Origin: Albidovulum sp.
Lineage (GTDB): Bacteria > Pseudomonadota > Alphaproteobacteria > Rhodobacterales > Rhodobacteraceae
Direction of reading: 5' to 3'
DNA: 64,000 nt
NCBI GenBank assembly: GCA_030837785.1
Contig: JAUQYA010000066.1
Coordinates: 1 to 64,000 of the forward strand
Both the position numbers and the translations under genes were made by a program. Below, in pieces: positions 35,067-43,436 of the stretch (position 1 is the stretch's first letter; the number at the start of each line of letters is the position of its first letter). The notes under the pieces were generated by a model. The model did no database searches and had not been told where the DNA came from. It saw nothing but the letters and a program-made list of their open reading frames with translations.

Positions 35067-35566
35067 TGCCCGCGTCGCGCACCATCGCCGAGATCATGCG
35101 GCTGGCCGAGATGATCGCGTCGCACGAGGGCGTGTCCCTCGACGTCCTGTCCGGCCGGATCCTGCGCAAGGGCGGGTTCTTCCGGCGCCTCGCCGCCGGC
35201 GGGGACTGCCAGACCAGGACGGCCGAGCATGTTCTCGGGCAGCTGGTGGCGATGTGGCCGGGCGACCTGCCCTGGCCGGACGGCCTTGCGACCCCGCGCG
35301 GCATGGTCGCTCCACGGCTGCCGGAGGTCGATCCCGACATCCTCGCCGGCGCCGCGCATCTGCCGATCTGGCCGAGCGGACGTCGGCCGGCCTGGTGGCA
35401 CGATCTGGAGGTGCGCGAGTTCCTGCTCCGGTCACACCGGCAGATGTCGACGCTCAGGGCCGCAAAGGCCGGCGCCGCCCGCTTCGGCGGCCGATGCCCG
35501 AGGAAGAGCGCCATCGGCGAGTTCTGGCAGCGTCTCGATACCGTAGCGAACCGGAGGGCCGCCTGA
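35066..35566 (+). CDS. Prophage early protein of unknown function
   Basis: A 166-residue basic protein starting in TGATG overlap with the Ner-position gene and ending in TGATG overlap with the next. It has a short helical N-terminus (RTIAEIMRLAEMIASHEGVS), Trp- and Pro-rich middle (MWPGDLPWPDG, LPIWPSGRRPAWWHD) and an Arg/Lys-rich end. I recognise no family. Position suggests an early regulatory or replication accessory role. Confidence 0.75.
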   Translation: MPASRTIAEIMRLAEMIASHEGVSLDVLSGRILRKGGFFRRLAAGGDCQTRTAEHVLGQLVAMWPGDLPWPDGLATPRGMVAPRLPEVDPDILAGAAHLPIWPSGRRPAWWHDLEVREFLLRSHRQMSTLRAAKAGAARFGGRCPRKSAIGEFWQRLDTVANRRAA

Positions 35567-35740
35567 TGCCGCTTCCCGACCTTTCCGCCCTCACGCTCGC
35601 CGAGCTGCGCGCCTGGGAGGCCGCGCTCAGGGCCGCCATCGCCGCGGCCGAGGAAAGCGGGGGGGGGGGGGGCGAGCCTCATCGCCGACGCGGACGGCCT
35701 GTCGGTCGTCCTGTTCTTCCCCTTCGAGCCAGAGGAGTGA
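35566..35740 (+). pseudogene. Early gene out of frame at a run of 14 G
   Basis: The frame starts MPLPDLSALTLAELRAWEAA LRAAIAAAEES-like, a helical N-terminus, and then meets 14 consecutive G (35659-35672). As written it reads on into an Arg/Pro-rich tail ending at 35748. In the frame that one G fewer would give, it continues ASLIADADGLSVVLFFPFEP and stops at 35740, just before the next start at 35745. That second tail looks like real protein. So the gene is either switched by slippage in the G run, broken, or the run is miscounted. Function unknown. Confidence 0.7.
35659..35672. repeat. Homopolymer of 14 G
   Basis: The run begins after AAAGC and ends before CGAGCC. It is the longest single-base run in the window and lies inside a coding frame, where length changes shift the frame. 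Confidence 0.97.
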
Positions 35741-35744
35741 TGCC

Positions 35745-35927
35745 GTGAGTGCCTGCCGCCTGATCCTTGGTCTTCCCGGCCTGATCGCCGCCCTCGTCGT
35801 CATCGCCTGGTGGCGGGTCACGCTGCGCCACGCGCGGGGCGAGGAGACGCTGGCCGAGGCGGCGCTGGGCGCCGGGCTGATCTTCCTCGTCACCTATTTC
35901 GCCCTTGTCTTCACGGGAGACGCCTGA
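35745..35927 (+). CDS. Small membrane protein, prophage early region
   Basis: A 60-residue protein starting with GTG, with two hydrophobic segments: LILGLPGLIAALVVIAWW and ALGAGLIFLVTYFALVFTGD, separated by a charged loop (RVTLRHARGEE). Probably an inner-membrane hairpin. No family recognised. It overlaps the next gene by one base. Confidence 0.7.
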   Translation: MSACRLILGLPGLIAALVVIAWWRVTLRHARGEETLAEAALGAGLIFLVTYFALVFTGDA

Positions 35928-36160
35928 TGGCATCCGCACCCTTTCCCCTGGCCGACCGGCTGCGCCGCATCCATTGCCAGATCGAGAACGCCGCGCTCGC
36001 CCGCGAGGGGCTGGAGATGGCAGACGCCGTCGCGGCGGTGACCGACCGCCTGACCGACCACTATATCGATGCGATGGACCGCGTCTTCGCCGAGCTCGAT
36101 GCGATGCGGCGGTCGGGCGAACTGGCCGGCATCGAGACGTTGATCCGGAGGCAGGGATGA
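35927..36160 (+). CDS. Prophage early protein, small and helical
   Basis: A 77-residue acidic helical protein (LADRLRRIHCQIENAALARE, then AAVTDRLTDHYIDAMDRVFA). No family recognised. Start and stop both overlap neighbours (TGATG and ATGA), which supports it as a real gene. Confidence 0.7.
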   Translation: MASAPFPLADRLRRIHCQIENAALAREGLEMADAVAAVTDRLTDHYIDAMDRVFAELDAMRRSGELAGIETLIRRQG

Positions 36161-36525
36161 GACAGCCCCGCATCCGCATGAAGTCCTGGGCGACGCATCC
36201 CGCGATCACCGGCGCCGCTGCGGCGGCGGAGCCGGCCCGCCCGGCGGGACCGCGCCGTGCAACAGAGCACAAGGTCGAGGGCAACGGCCACTTCTTCTGG
36301 GTCGCCGATCCGGACGGGCGGGTCGTGTCGAAGGCCTACCGGACCTTCCGCGAGGCGGCAGACCGGGCCGAGAAGCTGACAGGGGAGGCGCGGCTGGCGG
36401 AGCGGTTCGGCCGCGCCCGGCGGCGGCCGTGCCTGTGCTGCGGGCGCGAGTTTTCGAGCGAGGGCATCCACAACCGGCTCTGCGGCTACTGCACCAAGGT
36501 CGACCACGCGCCGGCGAACTGGTGA
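36157..36525 (+). CDS. Prophage early protein with C-terminal zinc-ribbon-like cysteines
   Basis: A 122-residue protein. The N-terminal half is basic and low in complexity. The middle has HFFWVADPDGRVVSKAYRTF REAADRAE-like beta-alpha segments, and the end carries CLCCGREF and later CGYC, a CxxC...CxxC zinc-ribbon spacing. Probably nucleic-acid binding (inference). Starts in ATGA overlap with the preceding gene. Confidence 0.72.
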   Translation: MRQPRIRMKSWATHPAITGAAAAAEPARPAGPRRATEHKVEGNGHFFWVADPDGRVVSKAYRTFREAADRAEKLTGEARLAERFGRARRRPCLCCGREFSSEGIHNRLCGYCTKVDHAPANW

Positions 36526-36529
36526 CGCG

Positions 36530-36759
36530 ATGAACGCCGCGCCGCTCAGCTCGCCGAGATTGCAAAGGCTGATCGCCGTGCTCGGCGACGGGCAGGAGCA
36601 TTCCACCCGCGACCTCGTCAGGAAGGCGCGACTGATGGCGGTCACACCTGCGTCTCCGAGCTGAGGACGCACGGGGCCGAGATCGACTGCACCGTCCGCA
36701 CCGTGATGGGCGCGCGGCGCTTCTACTACCGGATGACCAAGGGGCCAGAGCCGAAATGA
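36530..36759 (+). pseudogene. Frameshifted small HTH-like protein, prophage early region
   Basis: From ATG 36530 the frame reads MNAAPLSSPRLQRLIAVLGD, GQEHSTRDLVRKAR, then loses sense and stops at about 36663. In the frame that a single missing base near 36630 would restore, it continues GGHTCVSELRTHGAEIDCTV and RTVMGARRFYYRMTKGPEPK to TGA 36757-36759, which overlaps the start of the ParB-like gene in ATGA. The joined product resembles the small winged-helix proteins with S-ELR-GAEI motifs. A one-base loss, natural or sequencing error, is the simplest explanation. Confidence 0.65.
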
Positions 36760-37607
36760 AATCGCCGACACTGCTCAAGATCGACCGGGTCCTGGTCACC
36801 GCCATCGCGGTCGAGAACCGGCTGCGCCCGGTCACCGAGGCCGGGGTCGAGAGCCTGATGGCCTCGATCCGCGAGACCGGGGTGATGAAGGACGCGATCC
36901 ACGTCCGCAAGAAGAAGAGCGGCGCACTGGTGCTGCTCGCCGGCGGGCACCGGCTGGAGGCAGCCCGGCGGCTCGGCTGGGAGCTGATCGAGGCCAAGGT
37001 CTGGACCGACGTGACCGACGACTGGGCACGGATGATCGAGGTCGACGACAACCTCGCCGGCGCGGAGATGAACGCGCTCGACACCGCCATCTTCCTCGCC
37101 GAGCGCAAGCGGGTCTACGAGAAGCTGCACCCGGAGGCGGTTCACGGCGGTGATCGGCGCAGCGTCAATTTTCAAGTGGACATTATGTCCGTTCGATCCT
37201 TCGCCGCCGCGACGGCCGAGAAGTTCGGGGTCACGGAGCGCCATGTCCGCCGCATGGTGGCGGTCGGCGGCGCGCTGACCGGCGACGAGGTCCGCTGGCT
37301 GCGCGGGGCGCCGGCGCCGGTGCGGCTGGCCGATCTTCAGGCGCTGGCGAAGCTCGGCGACGAGCACGAGCGCAAGCAGGTCTGCATCGCGCTGTCGAAC
37401 GGCGCGGCAAAGGCGGCCGCCGCCGCGGTCAGCGCGCGGCGCCGGGAACTGGCGGGCGCGCCGCCGCCGAAAGACCGGGTTGAAACCGCCTTCATCGCCC
37501 TGTTGACCGCCTGGGACCGGGCGCCGAAGGCGGCCCGGCGGCGGTTCGTCGAGGAGCGCGCCGACGAGCTTTCCGCGCTGATCGCCGAGCAGGATGCCGG
37601 GGAATGA
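36756..37607 (+). CDS. ParB N-terminal (ParB/Srx-fold) domain protein
   Basis: A 283-residue protein. The N-terminal ParB/sulfiredoxin fold is visible as NRLRPVTEAGVESLMASIRE, TGVMKDAIHVR and VLLAGGHRLEAARRLGWELI, with GGHR as the CTP/catalytic loop. A HTH-like part follows (AEKFGVTERHVRRMVAVGGA). Chromosomal ParB proteins segregate DNA; phage versions of this fold may bind or nick DNA. It overlaps the transposase gene by four bases, so a link to transposition or target choice is plausible (inference). Confidence 0.88.
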   Translation: MKSPTLLKIDRVLVTAIAVENRLRPVTEAGVESLMASIRETGVMKDAIHVRKKKSGALVLLAGGHRLEAARRLGWELIEAKVWTDVTDDWARMIEVDDNLAGAEMNALDTAIFLAERKRVYEKLHPEAVHGGDRRSVNFQVDIMSVRSFAAATAEKFGVTERHVRRMVAVGGALTGDEVRWLRGAPAPVRLADLQALAKLGDEHERKQVCIALSNGAAKAAAAAVSARRRELAGAPPPKDRVETAFIALLTAWDRAPKAARRRFVEERADELSALIAEQDAGE

Positions 37608-39736
37608 CGCGGCTCGCCCCGGAACAGGAATGGTGGACCGTGGCCGAGATCGCCGAGGCGGCGCTCCCGGACCTGCCGGCGACGCGGCAGGGGGTCGAGG
37701 CGGTGGTCCGGCGGCTCGACTGGCGCGGCCAGCCGGGGCTCGCCCGGGGCCGGCAGGGCCGCGGCGGCGGCTGGGAATACCACTGGCAGCTCTTCCCGGC
37801 CCGCGCCCAGCGGGCGCTTCTTGCCCGCGCCGCCCCGGCGGAGCGGCCGGCGGCGGCGAGGATGGACCGGGCGGAGGCCTGGGCGTGGTTCGAGGGCCTG
37901 CCGGAGGCGGTGCAGGCGGTGGCCCGCCGCCGGCTCGACATCCTCCTGAAGGTCGAGGCGCTGGAGGCCGTGGTCACACGGTTCGCCGCCGTCCGCGACG
38001 TGTCGCGGATCGAGGGCCTCGGCAGCCGGTCGGTCTGGGCCTGGGCGGCGCTGGTCGACGGCGTCCGCCGCGACGACTGGCTGCCCTATCTCGCGCCGCG
38101 CCACCGCGCCGCGGTGCGCAGGCCGGCGCGGAAGGCGATGGACTGCGAGTTCTTCGAGGCCCTGAAGGCCGATTACTTGCGGACGGCGGCGCCGAGCTTC
38201 ACCAGCTGCTACCGCCGGGCTGTGCGGATCGCGGCAAAAAACGGCTGGCAGGTGGTCGACGAGCAGACGGCGCGGCGGCGGCTGAAGGCCGAGGTCTCGA
38301 AGGCGACGCAGGTGCTGGCGCGCAAGGGCGTCGACGCGCTGAAGCGGCTCTACCCGAGCCAGACCCGCGACAAGGCGGGGCTTCACGCGATGGAGGCGGT
38401 CAATGCCGACGTCCACAAGTTCGACGTCTTCGTGCGCTGGCCGGCGGCCCCTGGTGAGGCGCAGGGCATCATCACCCGGCCGCAGATGGTCGCCTTCCAG
38501 GACATCCACTCCGGTCGCATCCTGTCATGGCGGATCGACCAGACCCCGAACGCCACCGCCGTGCGGCTCGCCGCCGGCGACATGATCGAGGCCTGGGGCA
38601 TCCCCGAGCGCGTGGTGCTGGACAACGGCCGCGAGTTCGCCGCCAAGGCACTGACCGGCGGCACCCCGACCCGCTACCGCTTCCGCGTGCGCGAGGACGA
38701 TCTGCCGGGGCTCTTCATCTCGCTCGGCTGCAAGGTCCACTGGGCCACGCCCTATTCCGGCCAGTCGAAGCCGATCGAAAGGGCGTTCCGCGACATGTGC
38801 GACGCGATCGCCAAGGACCCGCGTTTCGACGGCGCCTGGACCGGCAACCGGCCCGAGGCAAAGCCAGAGGACTACGGCCGCCGCGCCGTCGATCTCGAGG
38901 AGTTCATCACCGTCGTCGGCGAGGGGATCGAGGAGCACAACACGCGGCCCGGCCGCTGGTCGGAGGTCGCCGCGGGCCGGAGCTTCGCCGAGGTGTTCGA
39001 CGCCTCCTATGCCTCGGCGCCGATCCGCAAGGCGACCGAGGCGCAGCGGCGGCTCTGGCTGATGGGCGCGGAGGGGCTGCGCGCCGCCACCGGATCGGGC
39101 CTGATCACCTTCCTCGGCAACGACTACTGGGCGCCCTGGATGACCTCGGTCGCCGGAGAGCGCGTGATCGCGCGCTTCGATCCGGCCGACCTCTGGGCCG
39201 GGCTCCACGTCTACGGCGCCGACAACGCCTATCTCGGCCATGCGCCCTGCCGCGAGAAGGCGGGCTTCTTCGACCTCGCCGAGGCGCGGACGCATTCGCG
39301 GGCGCGGCGCGCCTGGATGAATGCCGAGAAGGCGGCGCTCGAGGCGCACCGGAAGATGCGGGCCTCCGACGTGGCGGCGCTCCTGTCGGATGCGGCGCTG
39401 CCGCGGACGGAGCAGGTCGAGGCCAGGGTGGTGCGGCCGGTCTTCGGCAAGCCTGCCGCGCCCTCGGCCCCGCCGCCGCTGTCTGCCGAGATCGATCGCG
39501 CCCAGGCCGAGATCGTCGCCGACCTCGCCGCCCGCCGCGCCCGGCCGAAGGTGCAGGACGCGGACCGCGAGCGGATCGAGCGGTTCCGGCGGGCGATCCA
39601 GATGACAGACCGGCTGGAGGCCGGCGGCAGGGTTCCGGCTGAGGATCAGCGCTGGCTGGTCGCCTACCGGGAAACCCCGGAATACGCGGCGATGAAGCTC
39701 CTCCACGAGGACTTCGGCGACGCGATTTTCAGGTGA
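37604..39736 (+). CDS. Mu-type DDE transposase (MuA)
   Basis: Cuts and joins the prophage ends during replicative transposition. The 710 residues include an N-terminal winged-helix (WWTVAEIAEAALPDLPATRQ, WEYHWQLFP) for enhancer binding, end-binding helices (about 90-250) and the rve catalytic core. The DDE residues are Asp269 in VNADVHKFD, Asp340 in VVLDNGREF and Glu392 in SKPIERAF; MuA uses Asp269, Asp336 and Glu392. A C-terminal MuB/ClpX-interacting part is basic. Not broken, so the prophage may be mobile. Confidence 0.97.
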   Translation: MTRLAPEQEWWTVAEIAEAALPDLPATRQGVEAVVRRLDWRGQPGLARGRQGRGGGWEYHWQLFPARAQRALLARAAPAERPAAARMDRAEAWAWFEGLPEAVQAVARRRLDILLKVEALEAVVTRFAAVRDVSRIEGLGSRSVWAWAALVDGVRRDDWLPYLAPRHRAAVRRPARKAMDCEFFEALKADYLRTAAPSFTSCYRRAVRIAAKNGWQVVDEQTARRRLKAEVSKATQVLARKGVDALKRLYPSQTRDKAGLHAMEAVNADVHKFDVFVRWPAAPGEAQGIITRPQMVAFQDIHSGRILSWRIDQTPNATAVRLAAGDMIEAWGIPERVVLDNGREFAAKALTGGTPTRYRFRVREDDLPGLFISLGCKVHWATPYSGQSKPIERAFRDMCDAIAKDPRFDGAWTGNRPEAKPEDYGRRAVDLEEFITVVGEGIEEHNTRPGRWSEVAAGRSFAEVFDASYASAPIRKATEAQRRLWLMGAEGLRAATGSGLITFLGNDYWAPWMTSVAGERVIARFDPADLWAGLHVYGADNAYLGHAPCREKAGFFDLAEARTHSRARRAWMNAEKAALEAHRKMRASDVAALLSDAALPRTEQVEARVVRPVFGKPAAPSAPPPLSAEIDRAQAEIVADLAARRARPKVQDADRERIERFRRAIQMTDRLEAGGRVPAEDQRWLVAYRETPEYAAMKLLHEDFGDAIFR

Positions 39737-39796
39737 GGGAACCGCCGGGGGCGGGCAGGCCCCGCGGCGGAAAAGGGCAGTGAAGGGAAGACGAGA

Positions 39797-40579
39797 ATGA
39801 CAGACGACAGAAGTCTTTACAACAACGTGGCGGCGCTTGCGAACGTCGCCGCGCTGGTGACCCTGATCGAGCGGGTGGAAAAGCGCGACCACGGGTTGCC
39901 CGGGATGGCGACCTTCTACGGGCCTTCCGGGTTCGGCAAGAGCTACGGCTGCATCTATGCGGCCAACCGGTTCGATGCCTGCCTGGTGCAGGTCAAGAGC
40001 AGCTGGCGGCCGAAATACCTCTGCTCCGCCATCCTGATCGAACTCGGCGTGAAGCCCAGGGGCACGCTTGCCGACCTCGCCGCGCGGGTTTCGGAGGAAC
40101 TGGCCCGGTCGGGACGGCCGCTGCTGATCGACGAGGCCGACTTCCTTGTCGAGGGGGGCATGGTCGAGCTGGCGCGCGAGTTTCACGAAAGCTCCGGCTC
40201 GCCGGTGATCCTGATCGGCGAGGAGCTGCTGCCGCAGAAACTGCAGGCCTGGGAACGGGTGCACGGCCGGATGCTCGACTGGGTGGCCGCCCAGGAGGGC
40301 ACGCTCTCGGACGTCGGCCACCTGACCGAGATCTACTGCCGCGACGTCCGGCTGAGCGACGACCTGATGCACCTCGTGCTGGAGCGCTCGGCGCGATCGA
40401 TCCGCCGCATCTGCGTCAACCTCTCGCGGCTGAGGGAGTTCGCGATGCTGCGCGGCCTGGCCTCGCTCACCCGCGAGGACTGGGCGAAGGCCAAGATGGA
40501 GCTTTTCACCGGCGAGGCGCCCGAGGCCCGGCGCAACCTCGCCATCGGCGCCGCCCCGGCACGCAGGAGGGTGGCATGA
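39797..40579 (+). CDS. MuB-like AAA+ ATPase, transposition target selector
   Basis: A 260-residue ATPase that would bind DNA as filaments, choose target sites and activate MuA. The Walker A motif is YGPSGFGKS at about 41-49 and Walker B is PLLIDEADFLVE; a sensor-like ILIGEELL follows. It is shorter than Mu MuB (312) and lacks its N-terminal extension. It starts 60 bp after the transposase gene, following a GC-rich hairpin (39749-39771) and GAAGGGAAG. Confidence 0.92.
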   Translation: MTDDRSLYNNVAALANVAALVTLIERVEKRDHGLPGMATFYGPSGFGKSYGCIYAANRFDACLVQVKSSWRPKYLCSAILIELGVKPRGTLADLAARVSEELARSGRPLLIDEADFLVEGGMVELAREFHESSGSPVILIGEELLPQKLQAWERVHGRMLDWVAAQEGTLSDVGHLTEIYCRDVRLSDDLMHLVLERSARSIRRICVNLSRLREFAMLRGLASLTREDWAKAKMELFTGEAPEARRNLAIGAAPARRRVA

Positions 40580-41148
40580 CGACGCCTGCCGAAAAGCGGC
40601 AGGCGATCGAGGAAGCCGCCTGGGCCGCGGCGCTGCGCCTCAAGAGCTTCAGCTACTACGCGCTCGCCGCCGACGTGGGCATCAGCTTCCGCTGGGCGAT
40701 GGAGATCGTCCGCGGCTGGCAGCGGACCGGTGCCGTGGAACTGCTCGGCCCCGGACACGCAGGGCGCCACGAGTTCCGCGTGGCGCCGGGCCGCACCGAC
40801 CTGCCGGCCCGGACCCGGCCGGACGGCACGCTCATCCGCGCCGGCAGCGCCGTCGGCAACATGTGGCGGACCATGCGCGCGCTGAAGTCCTTCACCCCGA
40901 CCGATGTGATGGCGCATTCGCACACGCCGGAGTTCGAGGTCTCGCCGGGCGCGGCGCAGGATTACTGCCAGATGCTGGCGCGGTCGGGCCACCTGCGGGT
41001 GATGACCAAGGCGCTGCCCGGCCGGCGCGAGGCGATCTACCGGCTGGTGCGCGACACCGGCCCGCGCCCGCCCCGCGAGCGGCGTGTCCGCGCCGTCTGG
41101 GACGAGAACCTTGGCGAATACACCTACATCTCCGGGGTGCACCAATGA
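40576..41148 (+). CDS. Prophage early protein, winged-helix-like
   Basis: A 190-residue protein. Two HTH-like parts are visible: LRLKSFSYYALAADVGISFR with MEIVRGWQRTGAVELL, and MRALKSFTPTDVMAHSHTPE with YCQMLARSGHLRVM. Such DNA-binding proteins are common after MuB in Mu-like phages. Target unknown. It overlaps both neighbours by four bases. Confidence 0.78.
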   Translation: MTTPAEKRQAIEEAAWAAALRLKSFSYYALAADVGISFRWAMEIVRGWQRTGAVELLGPGHAGRHEFRVAPGRTDLPARTRPDGTLIRAGSAVGNMWRTMRALKSFTPTDVMAHSHTPEFEVSPGAAQDYCQMLARSGHLRVMTKALPGRREAIYRLVRDTGPRPPRERRVRAVWDENLGEYTYISGVHQ

Positions 41149-41528
41149 GCGCCCCGGTCGAGAAGGCCCGCGCCGCCTGGGGGCCCGCAATCCCGGAATG
41201 GGTCGAGGCGCTCGCCGTCGAATGCGGGGCCACGTCGCAGAACCGGGTCGCCGCCGCCATCGGGCGGTCGGCCTCGCTGGTGAGCCTCGTGCTCGCCAAC
41301 CGCTACGCGGGCGATCTTGCTGCAGTCGAGGAGCTGTTCAACGGGGTGTTCCGGGCGGCCCGGGTGGAGTGCCCGGCGCTGGGAACGATCCCCGCCAACG
41401 AGTGCCGGCGCTGGCGCGAGAAATCCCGCCGCTTCGTCAATGTCAACGCGCTCCGGGTGCGGATGTACCGGGCCTGCGCGCACTGCCCACGCAACGCCAG
41501 GGAGGCGGCAGATGACCAGCAGGACTGA
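41145..41528 (+). CDS. Prophage early protein, HTH-like
   Basis: A 127-residue protein. WVEALAVECGATSQNRVAAA and IGRSASLVSLVLANRY form a lambda-repressor-like HTH, and the C-terminal part has CRRWREKSRRFVNVN and a final CAHCPRN. It could be a small regulator. It overlaps the next gene by 17 bp. Confidence 0.75.
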   Translation: MSAPVEKARAAWGPAIPEWVEALAVECGATSQNRVAAAIGRSASLVSLVLANRYAGDLAAVEELFNGVFRAARVECPALGTIPANECRRWREKSRRFVNVNALRVRMYRACAHCPRNAREAADDQQD

Positions 41529-41757
41529 GACCAAAGGCAGGACGGGCCGGCCCTTCACGGCTGCCGACCTCGCCGCGCTCGCCGGCCGCGGCCTCGGCCG
41601 GGTCGACCGCGACGGCGAGCGCGGGGCGACCCTCTGCTCGACCGAGGAGATCGTCGCGATGGCGATGGTCTGCGCGCTTGCGGGCGTCACGCCGATCTAC
41701 CCGGGCACCTACGCGCCCCCCACCCTTATCCCCCACACCGAAGGAGAACGGGCATGA
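41512..41757 (+). CDS. Prophage early protein of unknown function
   Basis: An 81-residue protein (GRPFTAADLAALAGRGLGRV, EEIVAMAMVCALAGVTPIYP). No family recognised. Its stop overlaps the DUF3164 gene start by four bases, which supports the frame. Confidence 0.68.
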   Translation: MTSRTETKGRTGRPFTAADLAALAGRGLGRVDRDGERGATLCSTEEIVAMAMVCALAGVTPIYPGTYAPPTLIPHTEGERA

Positions 41758-42416
41758 CACCCGAACTGAGACCTTATCCACCGGCGAAGATCCCGACGGG
41801 CCGCGTGATGATCGACGGGGTCGAGCACATCCTCGGCCCCGATGGCGCCAAGCTGCCGATCGGCACCGTGAAGCCCCAGCACGTCATGGAGGACGAGCTC
41901 GTCCGCTGCGAGGTGAGCCATGCCGTGGCCCTTTCCGAGCAGCTCTCGCGCTTCCTCGGCCACTTCCAGGAGAACCTCGGCGCCTTCGAGGCGCTGATCG
42001 CCGAGCGCTACGGCGCCGGCGTCGGCGGCAAGAAGGGCAACAAGACGCTGATGAGCTACGACGGGCTCTACAAGGTGACCGTCCAGGTCGCCGACAACAT
42101 CGTCTTCGGCCCCGAGCTGCAGGTCGCCAAGAGCCTCGTCGACGAGTGCCTGAACGACTGGACGGCTTCGGCCGGCGACGAGCTGAAGGCGGTCGTCACG
42201 CGGGCCTTCAACACCGACAAGGAAGGCCAGATCAACCGCGCCGCGCTCTATTCGCTGCTGCGGCTGGAGATCGCCGACGAGCGCTGGAAGCGCGGGATGC
42301 AGGCGATCCGCGACGCCATGCGGGTGGTGGGCTCGAAGAGCTACGTCCGCTTCTACCGCCGGCCCACGTCCGACGCGCCCTGGGAGCCGGTCACCATCGA
42401 CCTGGCGAAGGCGTGA
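41754..42416 (+). CDS. DUF3164 family protein (Mu early region)
   Basis: A 220-residue protein matching the DUF3164 pattern: LGPDGAKLPIGTVKPQHVME near the N-terminus, KTLMSYDGLYKVTVQVADN, and AIRDAMRVVGSKSYVRFYRR with WEPVTIDLA at the end. The family is common in transposable phages between B and gemA. Function unknown. Confidence 0.88.
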   Translation: MTPELRPYPPAKIPTGRVMIDGVEHILGPDGAKLPIGTVKPQHVMEDELVRCEVSHAVALSEQLSRFLGHFQENLGAFEALIAERYGAGVGGKKGNKTLMSYDGLYKVTVQVADNIVFGPELQVAKSLVDECLNDWTASAGDELKAVVTRAFNTDKEGQINRAALYSLLRLEIADERWKRGMQAIRDAMRVVGSKSYVRFYRRPTSDAPWEPVTIDLAKA

Positions 42417-42427
42417 GGGAGGGGAAC

Positions 42428-42829
42428 ATGGACTACGTCTACTTCGACCTGGAGGCGGTCCGGAAGGCGTTGCTGGAGGCAGCCGCCGTCAGCCAGGAGA
42501 TCGCGCTGGCCGAGGCCGGTAGCGATCTCGAGCGGGAGCATATCCTGGCAGAGGCCGCCTTCGTTCCAGTGATCGCGGAAGCGGTCGTGCTGATCGTGCA
42601 GATGATGAACCAGCGCCGGCCGGATCAGTTCATCGGCGTCGTGTTCGGCAATTTCCTCGGCACGCTCGCGGCCAATGCGATCGGCAACGCCGAGGAGCCG
42701 GGCGTGATGTATGACGCGATCACCCGCGTCTTCGACAAGGTGCTGGCGGCGCATCTGGACGAAGACGACGAGGATGTCGTGATGTCGGTCGTGCGCCTGG
42801 TGCCGGGCGAGGTGGGAGGTCGGGAATGA
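42428..42829 (+). CDS. Prophage early protein, acidic and helical
   Basis: A 133-residue acidic protein (VYFDLEAVRKALLEAAAVSQ, then HLDEDDEDVVMSVVRLVPGE). No family recognised. It follows GAGGGAGGGGAAC, a good ribosome binding site, and overlaps the next gene by four bases. Confidence 0.7.
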   Translation: MDYVYFDLEAVRKALLEAAAVSQEIALAEAGSDLEREHILAEAAFVPVIAEAVVLIVQMMNQRRPDQFIGVVFGNFLGTLAANAIGNAEEPGVMYDAITRVFDKVLAAHLDEDDEDVVMSVVRLVPGEVGGRE

Positions 42830-43113
42830 CCGATCCCCTCACGCTCCTCCGCCGCTGCCTGCAGCACCTGTTCTCGGAGCTTTACGCCGTCGTCGAGTGC
42901 AACAGCGAATGGATGATGACGGACAGCGGCGAGATGCGGCCAGAGCCCGGCACGATGGACAGCCTGGCCGTTGCCGCGGCGCGGCAGCTCGTTGCGCTGA
43001 TCCGCGAGATCGAGGCGCTCGCGGGCCGGGACCGGCCGCCCGCCGATGACTGGCTTCAGGACGTGATCGACGGCCGGGGCGGCTGGCAGCACCTGGTCGG
43101 GGAGGCCGCGTGA
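42826..43113 (+). CDS. Prophage early protein of unknown function
   Basis: A 95-residue helical protein (LTLLRRCLQHLFSELYAVVE, QLVALIREIEALAG). Coupled to both neighbours by overlap. No family recognised. Confidence 0.68.
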   Translation: MTDPLTLLRRCLQHLFSELYAVVECNSEWMMTDSGEMRPEPGTMDSLAVAAARQLVALIREIEALAGRDRPPADDWLQDVIDGRGGWQHLVGEAA

Positions 43114-43436
43114 TGGGCGTCTACGCCACCCGCCTGGACGAGGCTGCCTATGCCCGGATGCTGCGCCGGAGCGCCGACGCGACGGCGCGGCGGCTGATCG
43201 CCGGCGAGATCGTCGAGGAGACGCGCAGCAGGGGCAGCCTGAAGGCCGCGGTGCTCGAGGCGCTCGGCGACTGCCCCCGCACGGTCGAATGCCTCGCGGC
43301 CCGCACCGGCAAGAGCAAGGCGAACGTGATCTGCTCCCTGCGCCGGCTGGAGGCCCAGGGCTTCGCACGCCGCGCCGGCAAGGTCTCCGGCGCGGCCCGC
43401 CAGCCGGTGACGACCTGGGTGCGGTGCGATGACTGA
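43113..43436 (+). CDS. Prophage early protein with C-terminal winged helix
   Basis: A 107-residue protein. The C-terminal part reads LKAAVLEALGDCPRTVECLA ARTGKSKANVICSLRRLEAQ-like text, a MarR/winged-helix pattern, ending in GFARRAG. Probably DNA-binding. GTG at 43110 or ATG at 43113 can start it; both overlap the upstream stop. Confidence 0.72.
   Translation: MGVYATRLDEAAYARMLRRSADATARRLIAGEIVEETRSRGSLKAAVLEALGDCPRTVECLAARTGKSKANVICSLRRLEAQGFARRAGKVSGAARQPVTTWVRCDD

Noticed and set aside
37604..39736. Possibility that the transposase is inactive
   Set aside because: All three DDE residues and their contexts are present and the frame is unbroken, so there is no sign of decay in this gene.
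39749..39771. GC-rich hairpin between transposase and MuB genes as a terminator
   Set aside because: It lacks a T-run and lies between two genes that must be co-expressed; at most it tunes MuB levels.
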